NCBI RefSeq assembly: GCF_040939455.1
Contig: NC_134113.1
Span: 14,432,501 to 14,496,500, forward strand
DNA length: 64,000 nt
Reading direction: 5' to 3'
Origin: Microcebus murinus
Taxonomy: Eukaryota > Chordata > Mammalia > Primates > Cheirogaleidae
A model generated the notes under the pieces. That model worked only from the letters and a program-made list of their open reading frames with translations, searched no databases and was not told the origin of the DNA. Every line of letters starts with the position of its first letter. The first letter of the stretch is position 1. Shown in pieces: positions 33,945 through 43,650 of the stretch. A program made the position numbers and the translations under genes.

Positions 33945-34380
33945 CCGCGTGGCCCCCGGCGATGCAGTGGTAACGAGTCGAGCAAAGGCGCCTGCCCCCG
34001 GAGCGCCTGTAGGGAGTGGAGAAATGGACAATGAAGAAATGGACACACAAGTGCAATGGTAGCTGGCACCATGAAGCGTCAGTCGAGAAGATAACTGAAA
34101 GCACCTACTTTAAACCAGTGGCCAGGGAGGGCTCTCCGGGGACAGAGCATTTCAGCTGAGGCATGAAATGTGAGAAGGGACCAGTCTAGGAAAGAGTGTG
34201 AGGAAGAGTCTTTCAGGGGAAGGGAGCAGCACGCGCAAAGGCCCTGTGGCTGGAGGAAGCAGAGCCCATTCAGTAGAGAGCAGAAAGGCCACTGGGTTGG
34301 AACGTGGCTGGAAGGCAGAGGGCTGGGATGGGGAGGAGGGAGAGACACAGGATGAAACAGAAGAGGGAGGTGACAGCCAG
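33945..34380 (-). repeat. L2 LINE, antisense
   Basis: 'gaaatggacaatgaagaaat', 'ccagggagggctctccgggg' and 'gcacgcgcaaaggccctgtg' with 'aacagaagagggaggtgaca' follow antisense L2 order. It is a second L2 copy, similar to the one at 32150-32570. Confidence 0.75.
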
Positions 34381-35194
34381 CTCAGGTAGGAGCCAGCGCC
34401 TCCTTGAAGCTTCCCAGACTCCTTCAGTCTTTGATTCCCTCTGCCAGATTCTTCTTGGTCTTGCTTTTCCCATCACTTAGCCAGGACCAGACACTGTATA
34501 TACTTAAGTCTCCAGAGTCAAGAATGTAGGGGGAACAGCCTCCTGGGGCGGGCGCTGCTCCAGACCACCCTGCAGTCCTGGTTCTCCGATTCTGGCTGGA
34601 GAGGAGGAGGAGGAGGAGGAAGAGGTCGGTCCAGCACTGACTGGGTCCCGCACTGTTCTGGCTCTAACCCTCCCGAGGGAACACCCAGCGCGAGCACTGG
34701 GCCGCCGCCACTCATTTGGGTCCTTTGAGTGCTGTTGAATAAAGCCCTTATCAGGGTGGGGATCTCTGTTTTCCAAAATTGATCTGCCCCTTCGAACAGG
34801 ATGTCGGGCCTCTCACGCCACTGGGCCGTGCTGAGCACTGGAGGGCCCCGGGGCATGTGAGCGGGACAAGGAGCCTGTGAGAGGCTGGTGGGGACCTCGC
34901 CGTCCCCACGGGAACTGAATAAAACCATTGTTGGGAAGGGAAGAGAGAAAATAGCCCCGACAAGATGTTTTTTGTCCTCTGTGACCTGTCTGTGTTTGGG
35001 GAGGGCCTGGCATGTTGCAGAGGAGTGGAAATGGGAATGGCCTTTGAGAGCCATTCGGACAGCTTGGAAGGGGGGAGGGTGACAGGGCGAAGACAGGCGA
35101 CAGGGGTGGCAGTGGAGCAGCCCCAGCATTCTTCACTGTCTGACCTGGGCGAGCAGCTCGCCTCCTGACACACAGTGGGGGAGGGGAAGGAGGC
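34381..35194. other. Unclassified sequence with a GGA repeat
   Basis: It contains the GGA tract listed separately. The 203-codon minus-strand frame at 34518-35129 overlaps other long frames in different phases and is likely chance. Confidence 0.5.
34597..34625. repeat. GGA trinucleotide repeat
   Basis: About eight GGA/GAG units in an uninterrupted purine run ('gaggaggaggaggaggagga'). Confidence 0.85.
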
Positions 35195-35260
35195 TAGCCT
35201 ATATAAAGTGCTCGGTCCCATTGCTGACATGGCACTCAATAAATGTCGTCATTATGAGCC
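35195..35260 (+). repeat. MIR 3' end fragment, sense
   Basis: 'tataaagtgctcggtcccat' and 'ggcactcaataaatgtcgtc' then 'attatgag' fit the MIR terminus. Confidence 0.62.
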
Positions 35261-35399
35261 TGGAGGTAATATGATATGTGCAGTACCGTGGCACCCGCTT
35301 TCACTTCTTGAGCTCAGACAGCTGACTTTAGAAACCCCCCAAAGAATGTCTCGAAATCCTACTGGTTCTCTCTTTGAAAAGCTGTAGGCCTGGCCTCCA

Positions 35400-35968
35400 G
35401 GAATTAAAACACTAGTTCATAAGAACATGTGTACGAAGATGTTTAGTGAAGTCTTGCTAAGTAAGAGAAGGGAAGAGAGAGAGAATGTATAACACAAATG
35501 TCCCTTAATAGAAAAATAACCAAAGAATTGCAGCTCATGTGTGCGTGGGTAGATCATTAAAAAACTTTTGGGGTAGGACTGTAGTTATTGCCATGGGAGG
35601 AGTGGTGTGTATGGTGTGATATTAAATGATAAGAGCTATTTTTGAAAAAATTTCATGGGCTGGGGAAAGAGAATGGAGAAGGATATAAGAAAAGTCTGCA
35701 GCAAAAATAGAAAAACACTTAATGATATCTTATTAAATGAGAAGATAGATGTAAAATTCTATTTCTAATATTATTATAGGATATCCTGGGGTGTTTTATT
35801 GGACATAGAAATGAGGATTATAAAATAATATGGACCAATACAAATACTGATTTGATTAGATGATGAGACTGTAGACAATTCTCATCTTGAATTTCTATGG
35901 TCATTTTAATACTATTATTTCAATAAAGAAGGGTCACTTTAAAAAAAAAAAGAAAGAAAGAAAAGAGA
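35400..35968 (+). mobile_element. L1M LINE 3' end with A-rich tail, sense
   Basis: 'gtgtacgaagatgtttagtg', 'aaatgtcccttaatagaaaa' and 'tctatttctaatattattat' are L1M 3' flank sequences. The element runs to 'tttcaataaagaagggtcac' and an A-rich tail of about 30 bases with GAAA units. Confidence 0.6.
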
Positions 35969-36079
35969 GCACTCCCAGGAGTACTCTCACCTCCTCTACC
36001 ATCCCCTTCCCACTCAAGGCCCAACCAGGGGCACTTAGAGTTTGTTATAATCAATCCCAAATTGGTCTCTGGCCCTTCA

Positions 36080-36245
36080 GTCTCTCCTGGTACAGATCGT
36101 CCTGCCCCTGGCCAGCAGGTCACTCTCCTGCTCTAGAACCATCCTGCTGCCCCACAGTCCGTCCAAGCAACATGAACTCCTACCTTTGGCTTTGACGGCC
36201 CCCAGTAATCTGGCCCCAAATCGGCTCTCCCTTCTCTCAGCACCA
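36080..36245 (+). repeat. L2 LINE fragment, sense
   Basis: 'cccccagtaatctggcccca' and 'aatcggctctcccttctctc' match L2 'gccctgcatgatctggcccctgcctacc'. 'gtccgtccaagcaacatgaa' lies in the same diverged segment. Confidence 0.5.
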
Positions 36246-37127
36246 GCCCAGAGTCTTGCAGTCATACATGCTTGGAAGAAGAACACCATTTCCAGCAAAT
36301 CAAAGTAAAAAATGGCAAAGAAAATTTTCCCCTAGTGTCATGAAAACTCATTGCTTTAAATGGATTTTTGAAATGTTATCTTTGAAATATCTTAAAAACT
36401 CTCAGATTTTTCTAGATTGGCTTTCTGTGTCCTATAAATCCAGATACAGCTTCTGCTCTCAGTTTCTGACAACTAATATATTCCTCCAATTTTATTTTAG
36501 AAAGCTGGAGAAAGACACTCAGTTCAAGTATCTAAGTCTATTTAGCAAGCATGTCCAAAATAGCTTTATTGCAGATCAAATCATGTTAAGTATCATAAAA
36601 TAAATCCTTCCTCCCTATGGGTCTTTGTTGATTAGAGGTCATGAAGAATCTAAGCACCCACCATGGGAAGACCAACACACTCTGCACCATTCACCCCTTG
36701 GGGGAATTCTGTCCTTGTCATAGCCTTTGTTTCCCATGGAGACTTGTGCATGGCTCCAACCCCTCCCACACCGGCCTGCCATGCTTCCTTGCTCTGTACC
36801 CACCAGATGAGAAGCCTTCACCGGCAAAACTCTTGTCTCAACTTTCTGTGTGTCCTACACAGCTCAAAACCCAGAGCTAGCCAGGTAGTTCTCACTCAGT
36901 GAGTGCCCTCTGAATTGATTTGATTTGATATTATTTTATTGATCATTATCACAGTGGAAAAGCATTTATCACATGCCAGAGATGTGCATATTTCTCCAAG
37001 AAGTGTGCGTTGGTACAGAGAGTGCTTGTTTGACAGTCAAAACACACGAGCTCAACTTCTGGGTCTGCTATTGTGCATCGTGAAAACAATCGCGTCACTC
37101 TTTGAGCTTTGGTTTCTATGAAGACAC
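36246..37127. other. Unclassified, partly AT-rich sequence
   Basis: The stretch at about 36300-36600 is AT-rich; its 115-codon frame (36256-36603) has no known relative. A MIR core piece may lie at about 37030-37125 ('tttgagctttggtttctatg'). Nothing else is recognised. Confidence 0.45.
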
Positions 37128-37690
37128 TTGTGTTAGTTTTCTATTGCTGCCCTAACAAATCACCACGAACTTAGCAGCTTAAATGAGCACTTCATTGTTA
37201 TCTGATAGTTCTGCATGCCGGAAGCCCAGCAGCGTGGCACGACAGGGCTCGCACGAGGCCAAAATCAAGGTGTCTACATGCGGCATTCTCTTCCGGGGCT
37301 CAAGATTCTCTTCCCAGCTCATTCTCATTACTGGCAGAATTCAGTGTCTACAGTGACCGCAGGTCTGAGGTCCCCATTTTCTTAGTGACCATCAGGCAGA
37401 CACTGCCTTTAGCTCTCATGACCCCCTTCATCTCAAAACAGCAACAGCGTGTTGAGTTTTCTTCATGCTTTGAATCTCTCTGACTCCCCCTTCTTCCCCC
37501 AGCCTGAGAATGTTCTCAGCTTTTAGCAGAGGGCTTGTGTGATCAGATTAGGCCCATCCAGGTAACATCCCTATTTTAACGTCATCTGTGTCCTATAACG
37601 TAACACTGTATAGTAATATCATCATACAGGCTTCAGTGATTAGGGGGTGACGTCTTAGGAGCCATTCCTAGAAATTCTACCTACGGCAAC
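37128..37690 (-). mobile_element. MaLR/ERVL-type LTR, antisense
   Basis: 'tgttagttttctattgctgc' with 'cctaacaaatcaccacgaac' and 'ttagcagcttaaat' is the reverse complement of an MLT-type LTR end. 'aggccaaaatcaaggtgtct' and 'agattaggcccatccaggta' are matching internal segments. It is a solo LTR with no internal viral sequence. Confidence 0.72.
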
Positions 37691-37964
37691 ACAGCAACAT
37701 GGGGGTTCAATAAGGTTATTGATCAGGCTCTTTCAGATTGAAATTGCCAACTGGCAATCACCTCTGTCGGCACCGTCCGGCATGGCCTCCTGATTTTCCT
37801 TTGTCAGACTTCATGCCGTCCCCTCCGTTATCAGCAGACGCTGCCGGACCAGAGCCTCTGCTCTCCTTCCTCGACCATCCAGTCCTTCCTGATCGCTCCC
37901 CGCACCCCTGCAGAGCCAGAGTCAGCGCCCTCCCGCCCTCACTTCTACTTTATACTTCAGGCTT
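37691..37964. other. Unclassified intronic sequence
   Basis: C/T-rich, possibly a decayed sense L2 ('cttcctcgaccatccagtcc'), not firmly assignable. Confidence 0.4.
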
Positions 37965-38155
37965 TAGCACCACTTGGTGCTAAGCAGTTTTACATTCCTT
38001 ATTTCTCCTTCCCCCACAAAATTCTGTGAGTTAGGCATGATCATCCCCACTTGGCAGATTAGAAAACTGAGGTTCAGGGAGGTTAAATATCTAGCCCGAG
38101 ATTGAACAAAGGTTAAGTGGCGTGACACAGCCTCTGACCCTCCAGCATGCACGCT
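37965..38155 (-). repeat. MIR SINE, antisense
   Basis: 'cccacttggcagattagaaa', 'actgaggttcagggaggtta' and 'cagcctctgaccctccagca' are reverse-complement MIR segments. 'tgtgagttaggcatgatcat' fits the 3' half. Confidence 0.8.
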
Positions 38156-38419
38156 CTTCCCACTTCCCACCAACGCAGCGCAGGACCCGGCTGGGGGTGG
38201 GGGCGGTTGGGGGAAGGGAGGGGAGAGAGCACCCATTTCCTCTCACCTTGAGCTCCACCTGAAAATGAGATGGAAATTGAAGCCCCAGTAGTGACTCAGG
38301 CAGTTCTGCCTACAGTCTGCAAGGATGGCCGAGTATGACGATTCTGCCGGATAACAGAAGCCCCTTGGCGAAATGTACCCTTTGATTCCACTTCGAATTG
38401 GTCAGAGTGGTGAATTATA

Positions 38420-39125
38420 AGTCTTTTGACTACAAATATTGGGAGCTCATTCCGTGCCCCTGAGAGCATATTTGGAGAGCAATTTGGCAATATCTAGCCA
38501 ATCTGAGCCGAGCATTCCCCAGACCCAAGGATTCCACCCCTGTGCACGTGCCCTAGAGAACTCCCCAGTGTGTACAAAGGGGGTAATTGCCAAAGATGTT
38601 GTAGTATTGTTCATAATCAGAAAAACAGAAACTATCTCAATGTTCATCAGCCATAAGTAAATGGTGATGTGTTCGTGGAATGGGAATACTATGCAGCTGT
38701 AAAAATGAATCAGAGCTGTATTAATAAATATCAGCACATGATTAGGGCTTCAGCCATTCAGGCAATATTTTATTTCTTAAGCAAGATGATATTCACAGTA
38801 ATCTCTTTTTAAGGCTTTTTTCGTATGTATACTTTTTATGATAACAATTAAACTAACAAATAATAGCCACCAGAAGCATTCTAATCACAAAATATTAAGT
38901 GGAAAAAGCAGGAAACAAAATCTCTCAATTTTGTAAAAAACAGAATAAATCAAGAGAAAAACAAATATAGATTTTTCTAAAAGACCAGCAGATAATACAC
39001 CAAAGCTGTTAGAAGTCTGAAAATGATTTTTATTGTCTTCTTTATACTTAACACTTTATTATATTTTTCAAGTTTTTTATAGTGAGTGAATATATTTTTT
39101 GGAATCAAAATCAGATATTGCTTTT
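38420..39125 (+). mobile_element. L1M LINE 3' region, sense, probably interrupted
   Basis: 'agagcaatttggcaatatct', 'tgtagtattgttcataatca', 'tgggaatactatgcagctgt' and 'attaagtggaaaaagcagga' are L1M 3' sequences in order. About 38740-38880 does not fit and may be a small insertion. The end is at 'tattatatttttcaagtttt'. Confidence 0.7.
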
Positions 39126-39259
39126 CTTTAAACACATATTTATTCACCCTGGGCACCGGGGTATGATACGTTTTAGCCTGAAATCAGGAGAATATAAAAT
39201 TTATTCAAAGGCTACTGCAGGCCATCCGTGTGCTGCCCCTTAAAGGGAACTGTTCACAA

Positions 39260-39425
39260 CAAGCTTGGAGTCCAACAGATCCAAGTTCAAGTCACGGCTC
39301 CACCCCTCCCCAGCAACTGACTTGGGTCTCACCTTTCTTACCTGTAAAATGGTAGTAAAATACTTTCCCTGCTTGCCTCATGGGGCCATCGTGCGGGGGA
39401 ATGAGACGAGGGTCACAGAATGGCT
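39260..39425 (+). repeat. MIR SINE, sense
   Basis: 'gatccaagttcaagtcacgg' and 'cttacctgtaaaatggtagt', then 'gggggaatgagacgagg', follow the MIR order. Confidence 0.75.
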
Positions 39426-39759
39426 TTGTAGCCCACAGCCAGCCCTTCTGCTAGTGTCACAGGGGCTACCTCATGACAGTCCAGGCTCTAGACACCAGGA
39501 CGGCAGGGCTGGGCTCCCCAGGGTGCCCACGTGTACAAGCACAGACGGCACCGTCAGCAGACTACGCGGGGGCGTGGGCCATAATGACCCCCGGCTGGGG
39601 GAGGTCCAACTGAAGGGAATGATATTGTCACTACATAAATAGGAGGGATAACCTTTGCCCTCAAGCAGCTCAAAATATACTTCTAGAAACCACGCAAACG
39701 CATCTCAAACAGCGTACGAACGCACAGAGGAGGAAAAGCACAGCTTGGGTTAGAGTCCC

Positions 39760-39783
39760 GGCTCCCTGGCTCCCTGGCTCCCT
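39760..39783. repeat. Three tandem copies of an 8-base unit
   Basis: GGCTCCCT is repeated three times without change. It lies next to 'agagtccc', the 5' part of a probable MIR fragment, so the repeat may be a slippage product of a MIR core ('cggctct'). Confidence 0.85.
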
Positions 39784-39884
39784 AGGGAGGTGACGATGGA
39801 TGTGGACAGATGCACAACCTTCCCAGCCCAACTGTCCCGGCCTGTCGTAGGGAGAAGTGCCCACGCCTCGGGAGTCCTGCCGAG

Positions 39885-40015
39885 AGGACTGCCGGAAGCA
39901 CCTCCCCTGGATCGGGCAGTGTTCTAGGAGCTGGGGACACAGCAGGGGACCAACCAGGCAAGGCGGCTGCCCTGGTAAATGTAACTTCTAAAGGAGAAAA
40001 CACAGGGCAGTCGCT
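39885..40015 (-). repeat. L2 LINE 3' end, antisense
   Basis: 'gggcagtgttctaggagctg' with 'gggacacagcaggggaccaa' is the antisense terminal part of L2 ('ggcactgttctaggcgctggggatacagcagtgaac'). Confidence 0.72.
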
Positions 40016-40154
40016 CAGACGGAGTCCGACATAGTGCAGCCACTAAATGTCTGTGCTGGTGGCCGGCATGCCTAGTATTATTAGGAAGCTGCATGCAGTA
40101 GCCTGAGGAGGCTTAAGGGAGGTAATGAGATCTCCAGATAGTTGAAGTGCTGTT

Positions 40155-40375
40155 GGAGGGAATGATGAAGGTGCCGTTCACCGAGCACTACTTCTGTAAT
40201 AACTCACTCAATCTTTGTAGCAACCCAGTGGGGTGGGTACTATTATCACCCCCATTTGACAGGTGAGAAACTGAGGCGCACATCAAGGCAATGGCTTGTC
40301 TGGTTGCACACCCATAGTAAAGCCAGGATTTCAAACTGGTTGGTGTGTGCCATTCTACTGTCTCTCTGCAGATTG
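40155..40375 (-). repeat. MIR SINE, antisense, just upstream of the exon
   Basis: 'gagcactacttctgtaataa', 'cccccatttgacaggtgaga' and 'aactgaggcgcacatcaagg' are the reverse-complemented MIR. Its right edge lies about 95 bases before the SYN3 acceptor. Confidence 0.82.
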
Positions 40376-40450
40376 GTGGATGCCCCAGGCAAGCTGGCCT
40401 TAAGAGCAGCTCAGAGCTTCTCCTGGAAGCCGAAATTGCCGACTGAGTGA

Positions 40451-40470
40451 CTTCCTCTTGTCTCTTTCAG
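40451..40470 (+). other. SYN3: Splice acceptor of the SYN3 exon
   Basis: The run 'cttcctcttgtctctttcag' is pyrimidine-rich and ends in the AG that directly precedes the first codon (GTC, Val). It has no internal AG between the tract and the junction, which is typical of a strong constitutive 3' splice site. This site fixes the exon's left edge. Confidence 0.9.
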
Positions 40471-40533
40471 GTCACGGCCCCACACTTCCCTGTGGTGATC
40501 AAGCTGGGACATGCCCACGCTGGAATGGGAAAG
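40471..40533 (+). CDS. SYN3: Synapsin III internal coding exon (C domain)
   Basis: This 63-base exon is open in phase 0 at both ends and encodes 21 residues, including VTAPHFPVVIKLG and the following GHAHAGMGK loop. Synapsins are neuronal phosphoproteins on the cytosolic face of synaptic vesicles. They tether vesicles, and their C domain has an ATP-grasp-like fold that binds ATP. This exon would supply a beta strand with a lysine (VVIK), likely a nucleotide-phosphate contact, followed by the glycine-rich loop; that role is inferred from the family. As I recall the paralogues, SYN1 and SYN2 read VVVKM/IGHAHSGMGK here, whereas SYN3 reads VVIKLGHAHAGMGK, so SYN3 is the best call. It is preceded by a pyrimidine-rich AG and followed by GTATGAG. 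No stop, frameshift or damaged residue is seen. The adjacent SYN3 exons are not within 40 kb upstream or 23 kb downstream. Confidence 0.93.
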
Positions 40534-40540
40534 GTATGAG
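40531..40540 (+). other. SYN3: Splice donor of the SYN3 exon
   Basis: The junction AAG|GTATGAG follows the last codon (AAG, Lys) and agrees with the donor consensus MAG|GTRAGT except at one position (T for A at +4 with G at +5 shifted). An in-frame stop (TGA) follows within the intron, so the exon must end here. Confidence 0.88.
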
Positions 40541-40723
40541 ATCAGCCCTCACCTCACAGTGGCTATACTGACAGATTTCCCAGTCTACCTGTCCCCCACC
40601 TCTGTCCCCTACCTCAGCACAGGCACGCAGAACAGTGTGTTTAAAAGAACCCACGATACGTCTCCCTCCCTTCCCAACTGTTAGGTTCATCTGAGTGGAT
40701 GTTCCTGTTCCCCCGGTTCTCAG

Positions 40724-41300
40724 TGTCAAGAATGAGTACTGGCACAGTCGAGCCAATGACGAGTGGTCACAAACACAGAGCAACTTAATACAAACAGTTT
40801 ATCACATAAAAGACAGAATGAAAGTAGAGGAAGCTACACAAAGGGAAGATACTTGCCAGAGAGAGTGAAACGGGTCAGTCTCCAGGAATGGAGAAAGACC
40901 CTGAAGGCTGAGCATGTGCTGCCTTTTATAAGCCCACTGGTTTGTCCCGCCTCTCTGCTGGCGGGATTGGTTGCTGTTTCCCGCCTTTGGGGGTGATTGA
41001 CAGGTTGGTGTTACATAACACATCACATGACAGGTTATGTCACAGGGTAGGTTATATCACAGTTTCCCTCCTGCCCATGTGTCTTTTCTAGAATTTTCCA
41101 CAAAGCTCCACCCATGTTATGCTAATTAGATGGTAATGAATTCTAAGTCTGTTAAAGGTTACTAGGAACTTTGAATTATGTGTGTTCCCACCAGGGAACA
41201 GTTCCTAGCCGCAATTTGGTTCCTAGCACAATTCAGTTTCCGCTCTCCTCCCTTAGCCACCTCTTTGCCACCTGTTTACCGTCCACCAGACCTAACACAA
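40724..41300 (-). mobile_element. Retroviral-type solo LTR, antisense (edges approximate)
   Basis: Read on the minus strand it has U3-like order: CCAAT box (AACCAATCCCGCC at about 40963-40973), then a TATA box (TATAAAA, 40924-40930) about 40 bases on, then a C/T-rich leader. Candidate termini are TG at 40724 and CA at 41298-41299, but no target-site duplication was found. No internal gag/pol/env is present. I do not recognise the family from human repeat sets; it may be lineage-specific. It begins about 190 bases after the exon's donor site. Confidence 0.5.
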
Positions 41301-41629
41301 CCACCTTCCTCAGAGCTCCTGTCGCACGGAACATCCCTCCAGCTCAGTCCGTGCTTGGCAAACCCTCCCTGGAATCGCTAGCTAATCATTCTCCATGATT
41401 GTGGCTTAAGAGAAGTGGGCGGACAGCATGTTGTAGACCATAAGCTTTTGTAAGGGGTCGCCGTCATCATCCCCACAGCCATGTTGGGAGCTCATGACTT
41501 GCTCATCTCTTCACCGCCTGCCCGGCTGGCACCTAGAAAAGGGCAATGCACATGGCTCCATGGAAGATACCCATGGAGTCAGTTAGCTTCTACCAAAGTA
41601 AATAATATATTTAACAGTTGCAAATGACG
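41301..41629. other. Unclassified intronic sequence
   Basis: Nothing recognised. A short MIR-like 'tgttgggagctcatgactt' piece is not convincing. Confidence 0.4.
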
Positions 41630-42310
41630 TCCTGACAAACTGTATTGGTCAGACTCGTTCCGTTGCAAATGTCCAAACCCAAATCACATTAAAGAGAAAA
41701 AGATAATTCATTGCTTTAAGAGACCAGGATGTCAGGCCGGGCGCGGCGGCTCACGCCTGTAATCCTAGCTCTCTGGGAGGCCGAGGCGGGCAGATTGCTC
41801 AAGGTCAGGAGTTCCAAACCAGCCTGAGCAAGAGCGAGACCCCATCTCTACTACAAATAGAAAGAAATTAATTGGCCAACTGATATATATATAAAAAATT
41901 AGCCGGGCATGGTGGCACATGCCTGTAGCCCCAGCTACTCGGGAGGCTGAGGCAGAAGAATCACTTGAGCCCAGGAATTTGAGGTTGCTGTGAGCTAGGC
42001 TGACACCACGGCACTCACTCTAGCCTGGACAACAAAGCGAGACTCTGTCTCAAAAAAATAAATAAATAAAAAATAAAGAGACCAGGATGTCCGAGATGGT
42101 TCTTGATGGATTTGGGCAGAGCGGGATGCAGGAGCTCAGACGAAATTGTTGGAGCTGGGTCTCGCTCTGTCTCTTGGCTCTGTTCAACCCTACCTGGCAT
42201 TTCTTCAGAGAGCCAAAATGGCTGTGAGCTGCCCAGCCTGGTCCCTAAGCTCGCCGTCCCGAAGGAATCAAGACCCTCTTTCTCTCCAGCATCTCTGTGC
42301 CTAATCTCAT
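41630..42310 (+). repeat. Old interspersed repeat of unresolved family, split by an Alu
   Basis: 'tattggtcagactcgttccg' with 'ttgcaaatgtccaaacccaa' on the left, and 'ctctgtctcttggctctgtt' with 'gagccaaaatggctgtgagc' on the right of the Alu, form one familiar mammalian repeat ('ttgcaagtgacagaaacccaactc..ctccatctctcagctctgc..aagatggctg'). I cannot name the family reliably. Confidence 0.45.
41734..42075 (+). repeat. Alu SINE, strepsirrhine type, sense
   Basis: From 'ggccgggcgcggcggctcac' to an A-rich tail with AAAT units. The linker holds 'gaaattaattggccaactga', the strepsirrhine block. A perfect 16-base target-site duplication 'aagagaccaggatgtc' flanks it (41718-41733 and 42076-42091), indicating a fairly recent insertion. 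Confidence 0.97.
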
Positions 42311-43369
42311 GGAACACGCTCGGGTTAATCTGCCAGCCTCAACAAGGGAGTGCAGAGGTGATTCAGCCTCAATCAAACCATACGCCCCACAGGAAAGGGA
42401 GAGTCTACTCCTACATAAGGGAGCGGGAGTGGGGGAATTGGGGGAAATTTGGGGGAGGCTACCACAGCCCACTTCTGTGCCATCCCCATTGGAGGGACCT
42501 GAGCCCAGCACGACACCCTGCCCAGTGGGCCCTAGATAAAGTGCACCGGGGGCCAAACAGCGTGGGACCGAGTAGAAACCTCGCTGTGCATAGCCCACCC
42601 AGGCGTGACACTTCTGCCCCTCACTCTGTATTCTCCCCACCCCGCTATGCCTTCTGCATCATCTCCTCCCGCCCAAACTCTATCAATCTGGGCAGCAGAG
42701 GAGGGAAAGGGCCAGGCAGGTCCGGCATGACCCACAGCTCTGATGTGTGTGAAGTTACCATCTAACTACAAAGGACGCTAATTCTAGTAACTGTCATTAA
42801 AATGAATCCTCCCTGCAGACTCCATCTCCCTAGATCTCCATCTCACCATGAGGACAGGGGGTTCTGCTGGGCTCACAGGAGCCCCCATTTCTTGGCTGGG
42901 GGGATGAATGAATGAACCCCTCTTTCACTCCCATCCTAAGTCTGTCTGTTCCCCATCCCCTCTCCCCCCATTCCCTCCCCCACCCTGCACACAGCTCCAG
43001 CCCCCTCCACTCTGCTGCGGCCGCCCTCCCTGTTGTCCCCAATGATCCTCTGTCCCTAATTCAGCAGACCCTTTTCTGTCCTTAACAGAATCAAACTCTC
43101 TCTCTCATTTAAAGCTGTTGGGCATCCCTTCTGTTCCCACACTCTCCCTCCAGTGCATGCTCCCCTCCCAGTTTCCCTGCTCTCTTTCTCCGGCCACTCC
43201 TCCTGGTCCCCTGCAAGGACTTTTCTTCCTGTGTCATCCCTAAGCAGGGCTATTCCACCTGCACACGCTGTCCGAGCACCGTCCTGGCTCCCTGGCTTCA
43301 GCTGCCACCCACTCGCCAAGAGCGCCCAATCACATTGCCTCTCAGAGCGTCAGGCCCTTGTATCCAGTC
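42311..43369. other. Unclassified C-rich sequence
   Basis: No family is recognised. The 220-codon frame at 42103-42765 begins in repeat sequence and has no relative I know. Confidence 0.5.
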
Positions 43370-43650
43370 ACCTCCTCCCCATCTCCACCTGGGCCCCATG
43401 GAAACCTCAGACTCGACATGCTCCAGACCAGGCTTGTTAGCTCCCCAGACAGCAGGCTCTCCCTCCTCTTCCTCCTCCTCCTCCTTCTCCTCCTCCTCCT
43501 CCTGTGACTTTCATCTCTGTGGCAGGAACCACCAGTCACTCATTTGTCTCAAAATAGAAACCTGGGAGTCATCTCCCCCTTCTCCATGTCCAAATAGTCC
43601 CCAAGTCTTGTCCATTGACCCTTATCAATGTTTCTCTAACCTGTCCCTTC
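43370..43650 (+). repeat. L2 LINE fragment, sense
   Basis: 'cagactcgacatgctccaga' and 'aatagaaacctgggagtcat' match L2 coding-region remnants ('aacatgtccaaaac', 'gccagaaacctgggagtcatcc'). It is interrupted by an expanded CTC repeat. Confidence 0.7.
43461..43503. repeat. CTC/TCC trinucleotide repeat
   Basis: About 13 CTC-type units with one TTC interruption, arising within the L2 at a place where the consensus already has 'ctcctcctcc'. Confidence 0.88.

Larger units (their letters stand above)
1..40470 (+). other. SYN3: SYN3 intron upstream of the exon (partial)
   Basis: No synapsin coding sequence was found before the 63-base exon. The exon expected upstream should end with codons for a segment like FPNHKPM, and no matching stretch was seen. 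The interval is therefore read as the 3' part of a long intron. Its contents are mostly old interspersed repeats, itemised separately. SYN3 introns are very long in other mammals, which fits. Confidence 0.8.

Noticed and set aside
34518..35129. 203-codon open frame on - strand
   Set aside because: Three overlapping minus-strand frames of different phase cover the same bases, and the GGA repeat contributes a serine run. No homology recognised.
40471..40533. Assignment of the exon to SYN1 or SYN2
   Set aside because: The exon reads VVIKLG and GHAHAGMGK; as I recall, SYN1 and SYN2 have V, M/I and S at those positions. The VTAPH start also fits SYN3.
42103..42765. 220-codon open frame on + strand
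   Set aside because: Its start lies in an old interspersed repeat beside an Alu. The translation looks compositional and overlaps a 131-codon frame on the other strand.
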